Below, piece after piece: positions 34,101 to 45,275 of a stretch of 64,000 nucleotides of DNA. Source of the DNA: Dimargaris cristalligena (Eukaryota > Kickxellomycota > Dimargaritomycetes > Dimargaritales > Dimargaritaceae); assembly GCA_027576995.1 (NCBI GenBank), contig JANBQC010000005.1, positions 92,908 to 156,907 on the forward strand, written 5' to 3'. How positions within the stretch are numbered: position 1 is the stretch's first letter; the number at the start of each line of letters is the position of its first letter. The translations under genes and the position numbers were made by a program. Below the pieces are notes generated by a model. It had not been told where the DNA came from. It ran no database searches and worked only from the letters and a program-made list of their open reading frames with translations.

Positions 34101-37100
34101 ACCAAGCGACGTTTGCGTGGGATTCCTCAGTTGCAGCTTCCCCCAGCGGTTCTCCCGCCGGTCCCACGGCCAAGTCCCGGCCTACCCTTTCGATTAACTC
34201 CAGCGACGACTCCCTCTGCTCCACCTCGGCGCCCGTTCCAGCTACCGATCCCGAAAACCAAGCGGTTACCTCGGATACCTTCCGGCTCCGTGACCTGGAC
34301 CTTAAATTTCCCAGCGGCCGTCTAACCCTAATCACGGGTCCGACCGGGAGCGGGAAAACCTCCCTTTTGATGGCCCTGCTCGGTGAAATGTCCCTTACGG
34401 CCGGTAAAGTCACCATCCCGACCGAACGTGGCCATTTGACCGATATCGCCTATGTCCCCCAAGAAGCCTGGCTGCGGAACACCTCGATTCGCGACAATAT
34501 CATATTCAACGCCCCGTACGACGAGGCACGCTACCGACAGGTCCTGGAGGCCTGTGCGCTGGTTCCGGACCTGCGTATCCTGAAAGGCGGGGACCTGACG
34601 GAAGTGGGGGAAAAGGGCATCACCCTCTCGGGCGGCCAGAAGCAACGCATTTCCCTGGCCCGGGCGGTGTACAGCACCCATTCGCACCTGCTCCTGGACG
34701 ATTGCCTGTCCGCGGTGGATAGCCATACCGCCCAGTACATTTGCGATCATTGCCTCAAAGGCCCGCTCTTACACGGGCGTACCGTCTTATTAGTCACCCA
34801 CCACGTGAAGTTATGCCTGGACGTTGCCCACCACTTGGTTGTCATGGACCAGGAGCATGGCGTGGTAGCGGCCGGTGATCCGACGGACCTGCTTCACGAC
34901 GGCTTTGTGTCGGGCATTCTACTCGCTACCGAGGTGGAAAGTATCCTCCGCACCCGCTCCGTGCTGTCGATTCCCAAATTAATTGATGCTAGTGAGCCGG
35001 GCTCCCCCGGATCTCCGGGCCCGGACTCGCTGACTCCTTCGATACCCCTAAAGGTCCAGCGCCACTCGGCCCAGGACCTGGTACTCGGCGACATCACCGC
35101 CGGACCGGGCGCCGGTCAGCTAGTCGAGGAGGAGGAGTCCGAGGAGGGCAATGTCAGTGCCGCCATTTACCGCATCTACCTTCGCGCGGCCGGCTCCCCC
35201 GCGCTGTGGACCTTTTTGCTGGTCCTGCTGGTCCTCAACCAGAGTATGCTGGTGTTCCAGGACTACTGGATCCGTATCTGGGTGGCATCACTCAAGCAAA
35301 ACCAGCCCGCCGACGCCGCGGGTGCTCCCTTTGCTCCGCTCTTTGTCAACCAGGCGGACTGGGCGACCGGGGGCGGCCTCCTCGCCAACTCCAGTGTGCC
35401 CCAGCCGTGGACGGACCCCCGTGCCCCCCACTACGCTCTGCGGGATTCCACCCTGGTGGATGGGGCCTTGACTGCCATGCAGGGCCTGGCCGCTCTGCTC
35501 GGATGGACCGCGCCCTCTACCGTGGCCCTCTCCCGGCTGACGAGCGCGCAGGAGTATACGACCGCCCCCTCTGCGGAATTCTTTTTGGCCATTTACGTGG
35601 CCCTGGGCGGCCTGGCGTGCTTGCTGCGCCTCCTCCAGAACTTTTTGGTCTATGTCAAGTGCAGTTACGAGGCCTCGTGCTCGATCCACGACCGGCTCCT
35701 GCAGGCCATGATGCGGGCCCGGCCCCAGTTCTTCGAGAGCACCCCGCTGGGCCGTATCATTAACCGGTTTAGCGGTGACATGCGGGTCATTGACGAGACG
35801 GCCATGAATGCCATCATTATGTTTCTGATGGACGGCATGATCTGCCTCAGTACCGTGGTGGTAATTTCCATGGTGACCCCGCCCTTTGTAGTGGTGGCGG
35901 TGGGCATCGGTATCGTCAACCTCTACATTGGCTCCTACTTTGTGGCGACCTGCCGGGAACTGAAGCGCATCGAGAATATCCGCCTTGCCCCCGTGCTGTC
36001 CCTATTTGGCGAGTTGATTCACGGCATCACCAGTGTCCGGGCCTACGGTGTCCAGGCGCGGTATATCGCCAATGCGCTGCAGAAGATGGACGACTTTAAC
36101 CGCCCCTTTTACCTTATTTGGGCCGGCAACCGCTGGCTGCATTTCCGGACCGAGCTGGTCGGGGCCCTGGTGTCCTTTTTCGCCGGTCTCCTCATTTTAT
36201 GGCAAATCAACCACATGGACGCGGGGATCGCCGGGTTTTGCCTGAGCACGTCTCTGGCGTTTTCCATCCACATGTACTGGCTCATTCGCGAGTACGGAGA
36301 CATGGAGATGAGCATGAATTCCATGGAGCGCATCGACCAGTACTGCCAGGTGGAGAAGGAGGCCCCCGCCGTGATTTTGGACCACCGAGCTCCCCCGGGG
36401 TGGCCCACCCAGGGGCAGGTTGAATTGCGCGACCTGCTCATTGAATACAAGCCCGGTGAACCAGTGGTCCAGCAGCTGACCGCCACCATCCAGCCCGGCG
36501 AGAAGATTGGCCTAGTGGGTCGAACGGGGGCCGGCAAGTCGACTTTGGCTCTGGCCCTCCTCCGCTTCGTCGAACCAACCTCTGGCACGATTGAAATCGA
36601 CGGGGTCGATATTAGCCAACTCGGCCTGGACGACCTGCGTCACCGGGTAACCATGATCCCCCAGGACCCCATCTTGTTCCAGGGCACCGTGCGCAGTAAC
36701 TTGGACCCCTTTGGCGAGTACCCCGACCAGGTTCTGTGGGATGCCCTTCGCAGTACCCGCCTGGTGGTGAGGGACAGCGAAGGGGAGGCCGAGATACCCG
36801 TGCCGACCGTCGCCCCGGATGCCTCCGCCCACCTGGCCCTGCCCCCGCTCGACTCGCGGGGCCGTAGCGCCAGCCAGCTGACCGCAGGGAAGCGCACCCC
36901 TTCGTCGTCGCGAGCCTCCTCAACCTTTGAGCACCTCGAGTCGCCCATCGCGGAGGGCGGCAAGAACCTGAGCCTGGGGCAACGCCAGTTGGTCGCCATG
37001 GCCCGGGCCCTTGTCCGGCAATCCAAAGTCATCATCATGGACGAGGCTACGGCGTCCGTCGACTTTGAAACCGACCAGCGTATCCAACAGACCATTCGGG

Positions 37101-37360
37101 ATGAATTCGCCTCGGCCACCCTAATTTGCATTGCCCACCGCCTGCGGACGGTGATTGATTATAGCCGCACCATGGTCCTCGACCACGGCCAGCTAGTGGA
37201 ATTTGATACCCCGTTGAATCTCTTGGAGCGGCCCGACTCGCTCTTCCGTAGCATGTGCGTCAAGTCGGGGGAGTTTGATTTGCTCCTGGCCCTTGCCCGC
37301 TACCACCACGAGAAGCAGCAGCAAGTGGAGCAGTCAACCGCCCCCTCCATTTCTTCTTAA
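31150..37360 (+). CDS. ABCC-type (MRP/Ycf1-like) ABC transporter
   Basis: ABCC pumps export glutathione conjugates, metals or drugs, in fungi often into the vacuole. Four exons fit with matching phases: 31150-31200, 31527-31564 (38-nt micro-exon), 31888-32275 and 32486-37360, totalling 5352 nt or 1783 aa. The joined N-terminus gives C-S-H-G-W...N-P-C-F-R-E, the usual short segment before the first TMD0 helix. TMD0 then runs to about residue 250, followed by the linker and two core membrane domains. NBD1 has Walker A GPTGSGKTS (about 777), signature LSGGQKQ (about 874), Walker B LLLDD with Asp instead of the catalytic Glu (typical of ABCC NBD1) and H-loop T-H-H. NBD2 has GRTGAGKST (about 1504), LSLGQRQ (about 1654), IIMDEATASVD (about 1674) and I-A-H-R-L. 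NBD2 carries a Ser/Pro-rich insert of about 60 residues before its signature. A large extracellular loop sits at about 1105-1180. The first two introns are predicted from phase and motif fit only. A poly(A) signal lies at 37481-37486. Confidence 0.94.
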
Positions 37361-37937
37361 TGATTATGCCGACGATCCCTTGGTTTCCCTCTCCCCCTTG
37401 AGCATATCTGATGCCCAATTTGTACTTTCGTGGTTTCTTTAATAACTTAAGCGTGGATCAGCACCCTTCTACTTTATTTTAATAAACTTAATTAGTGACA
37501 GTAGATTTGACCGATTCTCTGGACCATGCTGATGTCTTGGCACGGCGATGGCCCCTTTTAACCCTAACTCTTGTTACGGGGATACCCTTGTTGTCGGGAG
37601 GTTTCCTGCCCCCCCCACCCCCAGTAGCGTGTCCGCTGGGAGTGCTTTACGCACTGCGTCAACAGCTGGTCAAGATGTGTGGGTTCAGGCACTTCAGGTC
37701 ACTCTATCCTATACCCGCCGAGTCTCTTCACTCTCTGCCCTTTTGCATATTACCTAGGCCTGGCGTAGCGGGGTAGTTTAGCTCCTACTGAACCGCCTCT
37801 CCCTTTTGCTTATTCTGGCCTTGTTTCTCCATTCATCCGTATCCTAGTGGGTCCTTGTCGCTAGTGGGGCTCATCTCGATTTTTCTGCCCCCCTTCCCCT
37901 ACTGCCTTGGTTATTGCCTGTTCCACTTGCCCCCACC
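37361..37937. other. Spacer and leader of TRS85
   Basis: This is 577 bp. It contains AATAAA at 37481-37486 (probable end of the ABC transcript) and then a T/C-rich leader with a TTTTAACCCTAAC motif near 37556. The frame at 37495-37776 shows nothing recognisable. Confidence 0.6.
37481..37486 (+). terminator. Candidate poly(A) signal of the ABC transporter gene
   Basis: AATAAA lies about 120 nt after the stop codon at 37358-37360, in an AT-rich stretch. Confidence 0.45.
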
Positions 37938-40900
37938 ATGTCACCGGGCTCCACTTCGCCCGCGCTGGCGAATGACCCGTCACCGAAGCCCATGGATGAG
38001 CCGCCATCCCCACTGACTGCCCCGGCGGCTGAGGGCCTGCCCCAGGCCCAGGACTTCGCAGTGAAGGCTTTATGCCCCCGCATCCTGGTCCTTTCCACAC
38101 CCGAGGCCGATAATCTGGTCCAACGGCAGTACCATCTTAGCCATTTTGCCGACTTGCTCAAGCCCTTTGGTATCGACATTCCGCTGCAGTGCCCCCTCCA
38201 GGATGGCCAGGGCCAGCCCTTTATTTTGGAGACGCTCAATGTCCGATTCACGGAGGCCTTTGTCAAGGCCCCGCCCACTACCGGTGGTCCCAATTCGCCC
38301 ACCTCCCCCACCGCTGCCTTGCCGCTGGCTGGTCCGGATGACCCTGCGGCTACACTGGGCCAGCCCCCCGGACAGCCGGCGGCGGTCACTGATTTGGTGG
38401 CCCGCTTGGCCCGCGAGGTGGATGGAGCGGGCCTGTCCAGTGCCAGTCGGGCTGAACTGGCGGGGGCCGAAATCGACCAGTGGACCCCCTGGTACGCCGA
38501 GTACCGGCAGCGCTTTCTCCAGACTGTCGGCTACGCGGAGCACGAGAGCTTCGCCCACCCCGTGGCCTGTATTTATGTGGTGGCCTCGTCCCACTCCGAT
38601 CCCGTCAAGGCCTTCTTTAGCCTTAATGGGTCCCCGATGGTGGATGAATTGAAGAACCGTAGCTTCGCCGGCCCCGATATCCCGACGCTGCACGTCATGG
38701 TCCACGACGAAGCCCGCATTAGTTTGTCCGAGACGGAGGTCAAGTTTGAGCACACGCGGCGCACCATCGGGCAGCCCTGCTACCTGCTCAAGCTAAACGC
38801 CCATCGCTCAAACCATGATCTGATCCCCGGCTTGGCCATCAATACCAGCCACCAGGTCGTGGACTGCTCCAACATGTGGCAGCAGCACCAACGGGTGTTC
38901 CACGATATCCAATATGTGGGACCCGCTGCCTCGTCGGAATCCGCGCCCGAGGCCCTGGAGCCGCGGGACCCTCCCGTGGCGGCCGAAGCAGCTCCCCCGC
39001 CCCCGGCCGGCCAGTGGTTAGCCCACTCGGACCTCGTGGCGGTACGTGGTTTCGTCAAACTGTTCCTCAACCGGTACGTCCTCATGTATATGCAGCGCTG
39101 CATCCGGGAACTGACCGACCAGGTGGCCAACTCCCGGCGGGGCCTGACGGGCCGCCTCTTTAGTGCTAGCCGCAAGTACTTTGGGAATCAAAACCGGCCC
39201 CACATTGTGTCCGTCGCGGGGACCGGGGGCACCGTAGTTGCCAACTCCACCCCCGCTTACATTTACCACTACGATTCGGCCGAGTCCAAATTGCGCAAGC
39301 TAGCGGACTACGCCTTTATGCTCACGGACTACCGCCTGGCCCTGTCCATTTACCAGACCGCCAAGCGCGACTACGCCAACGACAAAATGGTGCCTTACCT
39401 GGCCGGGGCCCAGGAAATGATCGGGGTTTGCAAATTACTCAATAACCTTGTGTCCACCAAGCAGGAGTACGACGTGAACTTTGACGAGGCTGTGGTGCTT
39501 TACCATCGCTGCCGGCTGCCGGCCTTTGCGGTGCGGGCCACCCTGGTGTACTACGAGCTGCTCAAGTACCGGCGGCTCTTTGCCATTGCCTCGACCGTCC
39601 TCACCCGGACCGGTCTGGACCGCAACCAGCCCATTGTGCCCTACCTGTTCGAGCAGGCCGCCTACTGCCAACTCAAGGCAAGTCCCCCCCACCCCCGCAA
39701 GTTTGTGTTTCATTTGGTGGTGGCCGCCCGCCAGTTTACCCGGCACCGACAGCCCGCGCAGGCCGTCCGGTGCTACCGAATCGCCGAAGCCCTGTTCCAG
39801 CACAAGCACTGGGTCTCGGCCGAGAACCACATTAACTACGCTCTGGGCCACCAGGCGGTCCTGGCCCACCACTACCGCCAGGCCATTGGCTACTATTTCC
39901 ACTTGCTGGCCGAGGCGGCAGTTAGCCCCGGGCCCACTCGACGCCGGAGCTCATCCCTGACGTCCGAGCCCTCGGATCCACCCCCGGACCCTGCCCAACG
40001 ACGCCGGTCCTCCGTAGTCACCTTTGAGCCCCCCACGGACGACGACTCCGGGAACTACCCCGCGCTGTGGGACACGCGGGTCGAACCGGCCGCCTCGCGC
40101 GTGGCTCCTGACATTCAGGCCCTCTACCTCAATGAGCTGCTGTACCTCTACAGCAACCACATGCATCTGTTTAATGATTCGGACACCGCCCCGGATATCC
40201 CGGATTTGGTGATCCCCGGCCTACCCAACTCGTCCGTCTCGCTGTCCCTGCCGTTACCCGGTTCCAATGCCTTGGACTGCTGTCTCGACTGGTCCACCCA
40301 CCGGGAAACCGACCCGACCGACGCCCAGTTTGTCCGCCGGTGCTCCGTAGGGGAGACCGTGGCCGTGTCGTTTAACCTAGTTAACCCACTCCACATTGTC
40401 CTGATTTTACAGAACCTGACGGTACAGTGCGAGGATGGCCCCGCCTCCGACGCCGAACCGGTGTCCTACCAGCCCGCGGTGGTCCAGGAGCTAAAACTGG
40501 AGCCCCTGAGTACCCAGCGGGTTGAATTGACCCTAACCGTCCAGCAGCCAGGCGAGTTCCGGGTTACCGGGGTGCGCTACCTGCTCATGGGGATTATCCC
40601 GTGCTGTAAGCGCTTTGTCCGGCGCGGCCCCCGCCTCAACTTGACCAAGGAGCAGCGGCGGAGCCGGGAGTACGGCCCGGAGCGCTCCCTCACCGTGGTG
40701 GCCGAAGACCAACTGCCCCGGGCCGAAGTGGTCCTGGCGGAGTCCTTCCCCACCCTGCTCCAGTCGGGGGAGAGCCAGGCGGTGCCGCTGACCGTCACCA
40801 ACCGGGGACCCGCCCCCATTGGCAGTGTCCGGCTATGGTTTAGTCATCCGTCGTTTTTCTTTGTGGGGGATCCCACCCAACCCCAGGCGGATATCTACGG

Positions 40901-42866
40901 CGCCTCGGTTGAGCCGCCCCCGAAAGACGCGTCCAACCCCGAGCAGCACCAATGGCAGGTGGCCAACTGCTTGACGGACCAGTCCACCCTGGAATTTGGG
41001 GTTGGGGGTCCCGCTGGTTCAGCCCCCGGCGCCGGGCTTTCACTACCGCCGCTGGAACCCCAGCAGTCCCTGACTCTGCCTCTCTGGGTCCGGGGGGACC
41101 GCGTGGGGTTCTACGACTTTAAGATTTACGTGGGCTACTCCGCTGCGACCGCTCCGTCCACCCAGCCCCTGCGGTCGGTGAAATTCCATCTGCGCTGCCA
41201 AGTTCAACCGTCCCTCAAAATCAACGCCTTTGTGCGGCCCAGCACCCACTACGAGCACGAACAGACCCTGGGGATTGAGGTGGAAAACCTACAGACCGAT
41301 AAGACCTTCCGCTTGGCCCAGGTAACCTCGATCAGCCCCCAGTTTGAAATTGAGCCCATCGACTCCGTACCCGCCGCCACCGAAGCAACGACCCCCTCCG
41401 GGGCCAACCAACCGCTGACCACCCTGTCCCCCCGTCAAGCCACCTTTCTATATTTCCGGATCAAGGCCCGGTGCCCAGCCGCCGCCGCGACTGGGGCCGA
41501 ATCCGAGGGTGGGGAGTCGTCGGTCCCATTGATACCCCACGCCCCAGAGCGGTTTACCGTGGACGCTGTCCGCCAACTGGTGCTGAACACCCCGCGCCGG
41601 CAGACTGTGCCGCCCCCGTTGCCCATCTACTTCACCAGCTGTCGCTTCGGATCGTCCGACCCCGGGGTGCCCTGCCACGAAGCCCCGCTCCGGCAGTTTC
41701 TGTACAACTCCCGCATCGAATGGCGGCGCAAGAACCTACTAGCCACCTACCCACTCGTGGCCCAGCAGCGCCTGTCGGACCTTTTTACCACTTTTGAAAG
41801 CTATGACTTGGACATTGTCCTCTTTTGGGAGCAGTCGGCTACGGTCGTGCCCGGGGGCAGCCCCCGACCGGGCGCTTTGAACCCCGCCACCTGCCGGGGC
41901 CACCATTCCATAACGGGGATTAACCTAGGGGTGCCCTTGAACTTTTTACGCGGGGTCCTACCGGCGCCGCCCCACCTGCAGCCCGACGTTGCCCTCCTGC
42001 TAGGTGGTCAGGCTCCCAAGACCCCCCGCTCGCCGGTCCAAATGTTCACCACCAGCTCGTCCTCGGTCCAGCCGGCCACCCCCCAGCTACCCGGCGCGTC
42101 GGCCCACTTTGGCTCGGCGCCCGTGCCCGCTCCGGCCAGCGGCCAAATCTTCGGTAGCGTGCTGTTTGCCGAAACTCTGCGCGAGAAATGGGCCCTCGTG
42201 AGCGAGCTGGTGGATCCCCCGCGCCTCCGCAGTCACCAAAAGTCCCCCCTTGCCGTGGCGCTCCAGCTTGACTCCGCGCCCGTGGCCGGGGACGCCACCG
42301 TTATTCGGCACGCCTTTGCTACCGCAGGACCGCACTTGCTTCCCTTTACGGTCCGGGTACGCAACTTGACTTGGTGCGCCAAAGTGGTGGCCCGGTTTTC
42401 ACTAGCCCCCGTTTCTGGTCTTCGACGAGGGAGCGGCGGGTCCCCACCGGTGGCGGCTTCCTCCGCGACCCAGCCTCCTGCATCCCCTTCCCTATCGGCC
42501 ACCGCCGTCCCGCCCGCCGGCGACTTTACTCCCCACCCCCTTGCCCCGATGCCCGTGTGGGTAGGACAAACCGAATTCGAACTCGAGCTGTCCCCCCACG
42601 CCGAAACCACCCGGACCATGTACCTCTGTCTCCCCCAGCCGGGCACCTACAATATCAATACCTGGCGGATTACCGGGTACCAGACCTACCTGCAGGACCT
42701 GCTTTTGCCCCCCGCCAACCACCCGTCTACCCAGGCGACCCGCCCCCCCGGTTCCGGAACCAAGCAGCGACCGGCCCAACTGTTGCTGGATAGTATCAGC
42801 GAGTCGGCCTTTGCATTTAACCAGGCCAGCTACGGCAACAAAGTGATTACGGTGGTGGAGGGTTGA
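37938..42866 (+). CDS. TRS85: TRAPPIII subunit TRS85 / TRAPPC8
   Basis: Trs85 is the specific subunit of TRAPPIII, which activates Ypt1/Rab1 for autophagosome formation and early traffic. It is a single exon of 1642 aa. I use ATG 37938 (CCCACCATG context); the open frame extends 24 nt upstream without an ATG. The N-terminal block has the family start (P-R-I-L-V-L-S-T-P-E-A-D-N-L-V), then the conserved core with F-L-Q-T-V-G-Y-A-E-H-E-S-F-A-H-P-V-A and V-V-A-S-S-H-S-D-P-V. A helical repeat region (about 440-730) includes L-R-K-L-A-D-Y-A-F-M-L-T-D-Y. Beta-sandwich-like modules occupy about 800-1640, as in human TRAPPC8. The size is close to human (about 1430) and far above S. cerevisiae (698). 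Ser/Pro-rich inserts account for the extra length. Neighbouring MRS6 and the PB1-UBA gene share the membrane-traffic theme. Confidence 0.92.
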   Translation: MSPGSTSPALANDPSPKPMDEPPSPLTAPAAEGLPQAQDFAVKALCPRILVLSTPEADNLVQRQYHLSHFADLLKPFGIDIPLQCPLQDGQGQPFILETLNVRFTEAFVKAPPTTGGPNSPTSPTAALPLAGPDDPAATLGQPPGQPAAVTDLVARLAREVDGAGLSSASRAELAGAEIDQWTPWYAEYRQRFLQTVGYAEHESFAHPVACIYVVASSHSDPVKAFFSLNGSPMVDELKNRSFAGPDIPTLHVMVHDEARISLSETEVKFEHTRRTIGQPCYLLKLNAHRSNHDLIPGLAINTSHQVVDCSNMWQQHQRVFHDIQYVGPAASSESAPEALEPRDPPVAAEAAPPPPAGQWLAHSDLVAVRGFVKLFLNRYVLMYMQRCIRELTDQVANSRRGLTGRLFSASRKYFGNQNRPHIVSVAGTGGTVVANSTPAYIYHYDSAESKLRKLADYAFMLTDYRLALSIYQTAKRDYANDKMVPYLAGAQEMIGVCKLLNNLVSTKQEYDVNFDEAVVLYHRCRLPAFAVRATLVYYELLKYRRLFAIASTVLTRTGLDRNQPIVPYLFEQAAYCQLKASPPHPRKFVFHLVVAARQFTRHRQPAQAVRCYRIAEALFQHKHWVSAENHINYALGHQAVLAHHYRQAIGYYFHLLAEAAVSPGPTRRRSSSLTSEPSDPPPDPAQRRRSSVVTFEPPTDDDSGNYPALWDTRVEPAASRVAPDIQALYLNELLYLYSNHMHLFNDSDTAPDIPDLVIPGLPNSSVSLSLPLPGSNALDCCLDWSTHRETDPTDAQFVRRCSVGETVAVSFNLVNPLHIVLILQNLTVQCEDGPASDAEPVSYQPAVVQELKLEPLSTQRVELTLTVQQPGEFRVTGVRYLLMGIIPCCKRFVRRGPRLNLTKEQRRSREYGPERSLTVVAEDQLPRAEVVLAESFPTLLQSGESQAVPLTVTNRGPAPIGSVRLWFSHPSFFFVGDPTQPQADIYGASVEPPPKDASNPEQHQWQVANCLTDQSTLEFGVGGPAGSAPGAGLSLPPLEPQQSLTLPLWVRGDRVGFYDFKIYVGYSAATAPSTQPLRSVKFHLRCQVQPSLKINAFVRPSTHYEHEQTLGIEVENLQTDKTFRLAQVTSISPQFEIEPIDSVPAATEATTPSGANQPLTTLSPRQATFLYFRIKARCPAAAATGAESEGGESSVPLIPHAPERFTVDAVRQLVLNTPRRQTVPPPLPIYFTSCRFGSSDPGVPCHEAPLRQFLYNSRIEWRRKNLLATYPLVAQQRLSDLFTTFESYDLDIVLFWEQSATVVPGGSPRPGALNPATCRGHHSITGINLGVPLNFLRGVLPAPPHLQPDVALLLGGQAPKTPRSPVQMFTTSSSSVQPATPQLPGASAHFGSAPVPAPASGQIFGSVLFAETLREKWALVSELVDPPRLRSHQKSPLAVALQLDSAPVAGDATVIRHAFATAGPHLLPFTVRVRNLTWCAKVVARFSLAPVSGLRRGSGGSPPVAASSATQPPASPSLSATAVPPAGDFTPHPLAPMPVWVGQTEFELELSPHAETTRTMYLCLPQPGTYNINTWRITGYQTYLQDLLLPPANHPSTQATRPPGSGTKQRPAQLLLDSISESAFAFNQASYGNKVITVVEG

Positions 42867-42914
42867 GGAGGCGATGGCCATGCTTGGCCATTACGCTAGA
42901 CCGGGAATTTCCGT

Positions 42915-42920
42915 AATAAA
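42915..42920 (+). terminator. Candidate poly(A) signal of TRS85
   Basis: AATAAA lies about 49 nt after the stop codon. Confidence 0.4.
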
Positions 42921-44958
42921 TATGTATGTAGTTCGCCCCTTTGTTTTAGTTGTTGATTGGATTTTCGACCCGAAGCGGGGCTACTGGGGACCCACTAGCG
43001 GCCGCTTATCCTAAAAGGAAATAGTTAGTCGGCGGAGGGCACCATGGTCTAACCTCTGGGGCGACACCATCTCTGTCCAGCGGCCGGGCGGCCCTCGGGT
43101 TCTGCAACGGTGCCCCTTCCGTCACCCGGCGGCTCCGTTACGCTAAAGAGTTCTCCAACCCCGCCAATGGCCGTGGTGTGTGGTTGTTAGGCCAGGAGTC
43201 CCCCTGGCTAATAGAGGCCATTGTTCCAGTTCGTCGGCCATTTAGGAGAAGCACGGGGGATTGTTAACCAAGGTAGGCGCCTCCCCGCGAATAGTTAGAA
43301 CAGGAAGGTCCAGGCAATGGGGTTCAGAATGGAATTGACGGATTGGTGGTATTAGTGGAGATAGTCTTGGACGAAAGGGACTGCTGCCGTTCGTGAGTTC
43401 CTTGGGGGCTACCGTCCGGGTTGGGATTGGCCTGTAGATACGGTTGGGACATTGGTCCCTGTAATTCGAGGGCCACCACCCGCCGAGTGATTTCCATCGG
43501 CTGGGCCCTTTCCGAAACACCTAAGCAAGGCAGAGTAGAGTAGCTGCCGCAGTGGCATGTATCTCCTCTGGTGACCCCACACAGACGGGGTAAATATTTA
43601 AGTGCCAAATATATTCCTTCAGGTCCAGGGTACTCACACTGATTCATAGGGTTCATCCAGCAGAAGGACACCCCCGCTGTTGGATCATGGCCATCGGCCC
43701 TTATCATTTTGGGTCTGCATCTCCCTACTGAACCTGGCCCGCAGGCTGTTCGGTCGTATAGTGAGCTGAGCAGGTGCAGAAACTAGCAGGGGGGGGGGCA
43801 ACACGCCCGATGCGGACCCAGTTAAGCCTCCACTGTATGATAATTTCGTGGTTAGAGTACTTTACGTAGCGGCCGGTCAATTTCCGGCGGTGGCGCTGCC
43901 CACATTAGCCGTTGCCGCCCCGGCCAAAATCACAGGCCACTGGCGTTCGGAATTAGCAGGACGACTATTCGCTGGCTAGTGCTCTGAATGGATCTCTATC
44001 TACGGCGGCAAAGGGGGCGTACAGAGCCATCAGAGGCTGCTTACTACTACTGGTGATCATGCGACGCTTTTCTCCCACCAGCCGGGATGGCCGGTAGATA
44101 CTATGGCCAGATGGAATCGGCGGGACCACGGGTGGCGCGGATCAGCGGCGGACGATAAAACCGCGGGGTAAAATAGGTGCATCCGGTAACTGGAAATGCC
44201 CCGATTGGTGAGCTGTCAGTTCCTACTGATAAGGGGGTGGTTACACGTGTACGAGAGCCCCAGAATAGGCCAGGGCTAAAGTTGGGGATATGAAGCCAAG
44301 TTTCATTGGGCTGTCCTACTTTGCAAGGGCTAGTGGGGGTAGATTCTGGCCGGATCCTCTTCTGCATCGAAGCCCCGAGCTTGGCGATTCTCTGGTAACC
44401 CTCACTAAACGAACAGCGGCGGAGGGTTGTTTGATTAATGGGTTAGAGGGCTGATTAACCGCCATGTGGCCTTCGCGATGGAGCACTGCGAGGGGAGGAT
44501 GGTCCAGTGATGGTCACGAGCGATATAGGGAAATGCATCAGAGAGACGGTTTCTTGTCGATGGAAGGTCATGGGGTATAATTGCGAGTTATTTCCAAGAT
44601 TTATTGAAACCGGCTGGGGCATCGTTTGGGCGGCATGCAGGCGCCGGGAAAGATGCACGACGATACAGAAGGAAAAGGTCAGCCGTGATTACTGTAGGGT
44701 AGTATAGTAGTAGTTATAGTGAGGCCGAGTGTGGATATACAGCCCTGGTTACACCACCGGTGAGGTTCTCGGTCGCCCCATTGTTTCCCGGCTGGCCCAA
44801 GTCAGAATTCCTGAAGGCGTGGCCTGTTTAATAACAACCCCCCACCCGCAAACTTCTTTGTTCCACCTGCGCCGTGCCCCAACACCGCCTCTTCCTACGC
44901 TAACCATGCTGTCAGTGCTTTGCCAACCCGCCTTCTTCATTCTCTTTTTAAATATTTA

Positions 44959-44966
44959 TATATAAA
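44959..44966 (+). promoter_or_regulatory. TATA box of the PB1-UBA gene
   Basis: TATATAAA lies 310 nt before the ATG at 45276, after an AT-rich stretch and before a C/T-rich leader. The long leader is consistent with the other genes here. Confidence 0.45.
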
Positions 44967-45231
44967 GCCCTCGGTACCCGGCACACTCCGCCTCCATTTA
45001 GCCTCCGCCTTAGAACATAAACCTTCCTTTAATTCCAACCACCTCTCCCGCCCGTGGCCGCCGTCCCGGCCGCGCTTGTTACCTTTACTCGTCTATTTCG
45101 AGCTATTCTAGAATTCCCCCGACTTTCACTTTCAATCCCCGGCTCCGCCGTGGCTCGGTATAAACCAATACTTTTAAACCCTGCGTCTACCGCCGGTTCC
45201 CCCTTGTTATCCACCGCTTTATTCCCCGCGA

Positions 45232-45254
45232 CCCTCCCTCCCTCCCTCCCTCCC
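45232..45254 (+). repeat. C-rich tract (CCCT repeated five times plus CCC)
   Basis: Six CCC runs are separated by single T bases, ending 21 nt before the ATG of the PB1-UBA gene. The minus strand has the matching six GGG runs, a strong G-quadruplex pattern. Confidence 0.9.
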
Positions 45255-45275
45255 GCTACTCCCCACACCCACGCC

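Larger units (their letters stand above)
42867..45275. other. Long spacer with no gene seen
   Basis: This is 2.4 kb. A 7-bp hairpin with a 4-nt loop lies just after the TRS85 stop (42874-42891), and AATAAA at 42915-42920 may end its transcript. A G-run is near 43789. A TATA box TATATAAA (44959-44966) and a C-rich tract (45232-45254) precede the next gene. Frames at 43242-44707 are unconvincing. Confidence 0.6.

Noticed and set aside
37914..37937. In-frame extension upstream of the TRS85 ATG
   Set aside because: It contains no ATG, and the ATG at 37938 has a strong context.
30100..44410. A 14-mer shared in opposite orientation near 30100 and 44395
   Set aside because: The flanks do not align, and a 14-mer match is expected by chance in 64 kb.
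43242..44707. Several open frames of 65-130 codons in the spacer before the PB1-UBA gene
   Set aside because: None shows a motif, codon pattern or splice structure like the real genes nearby.
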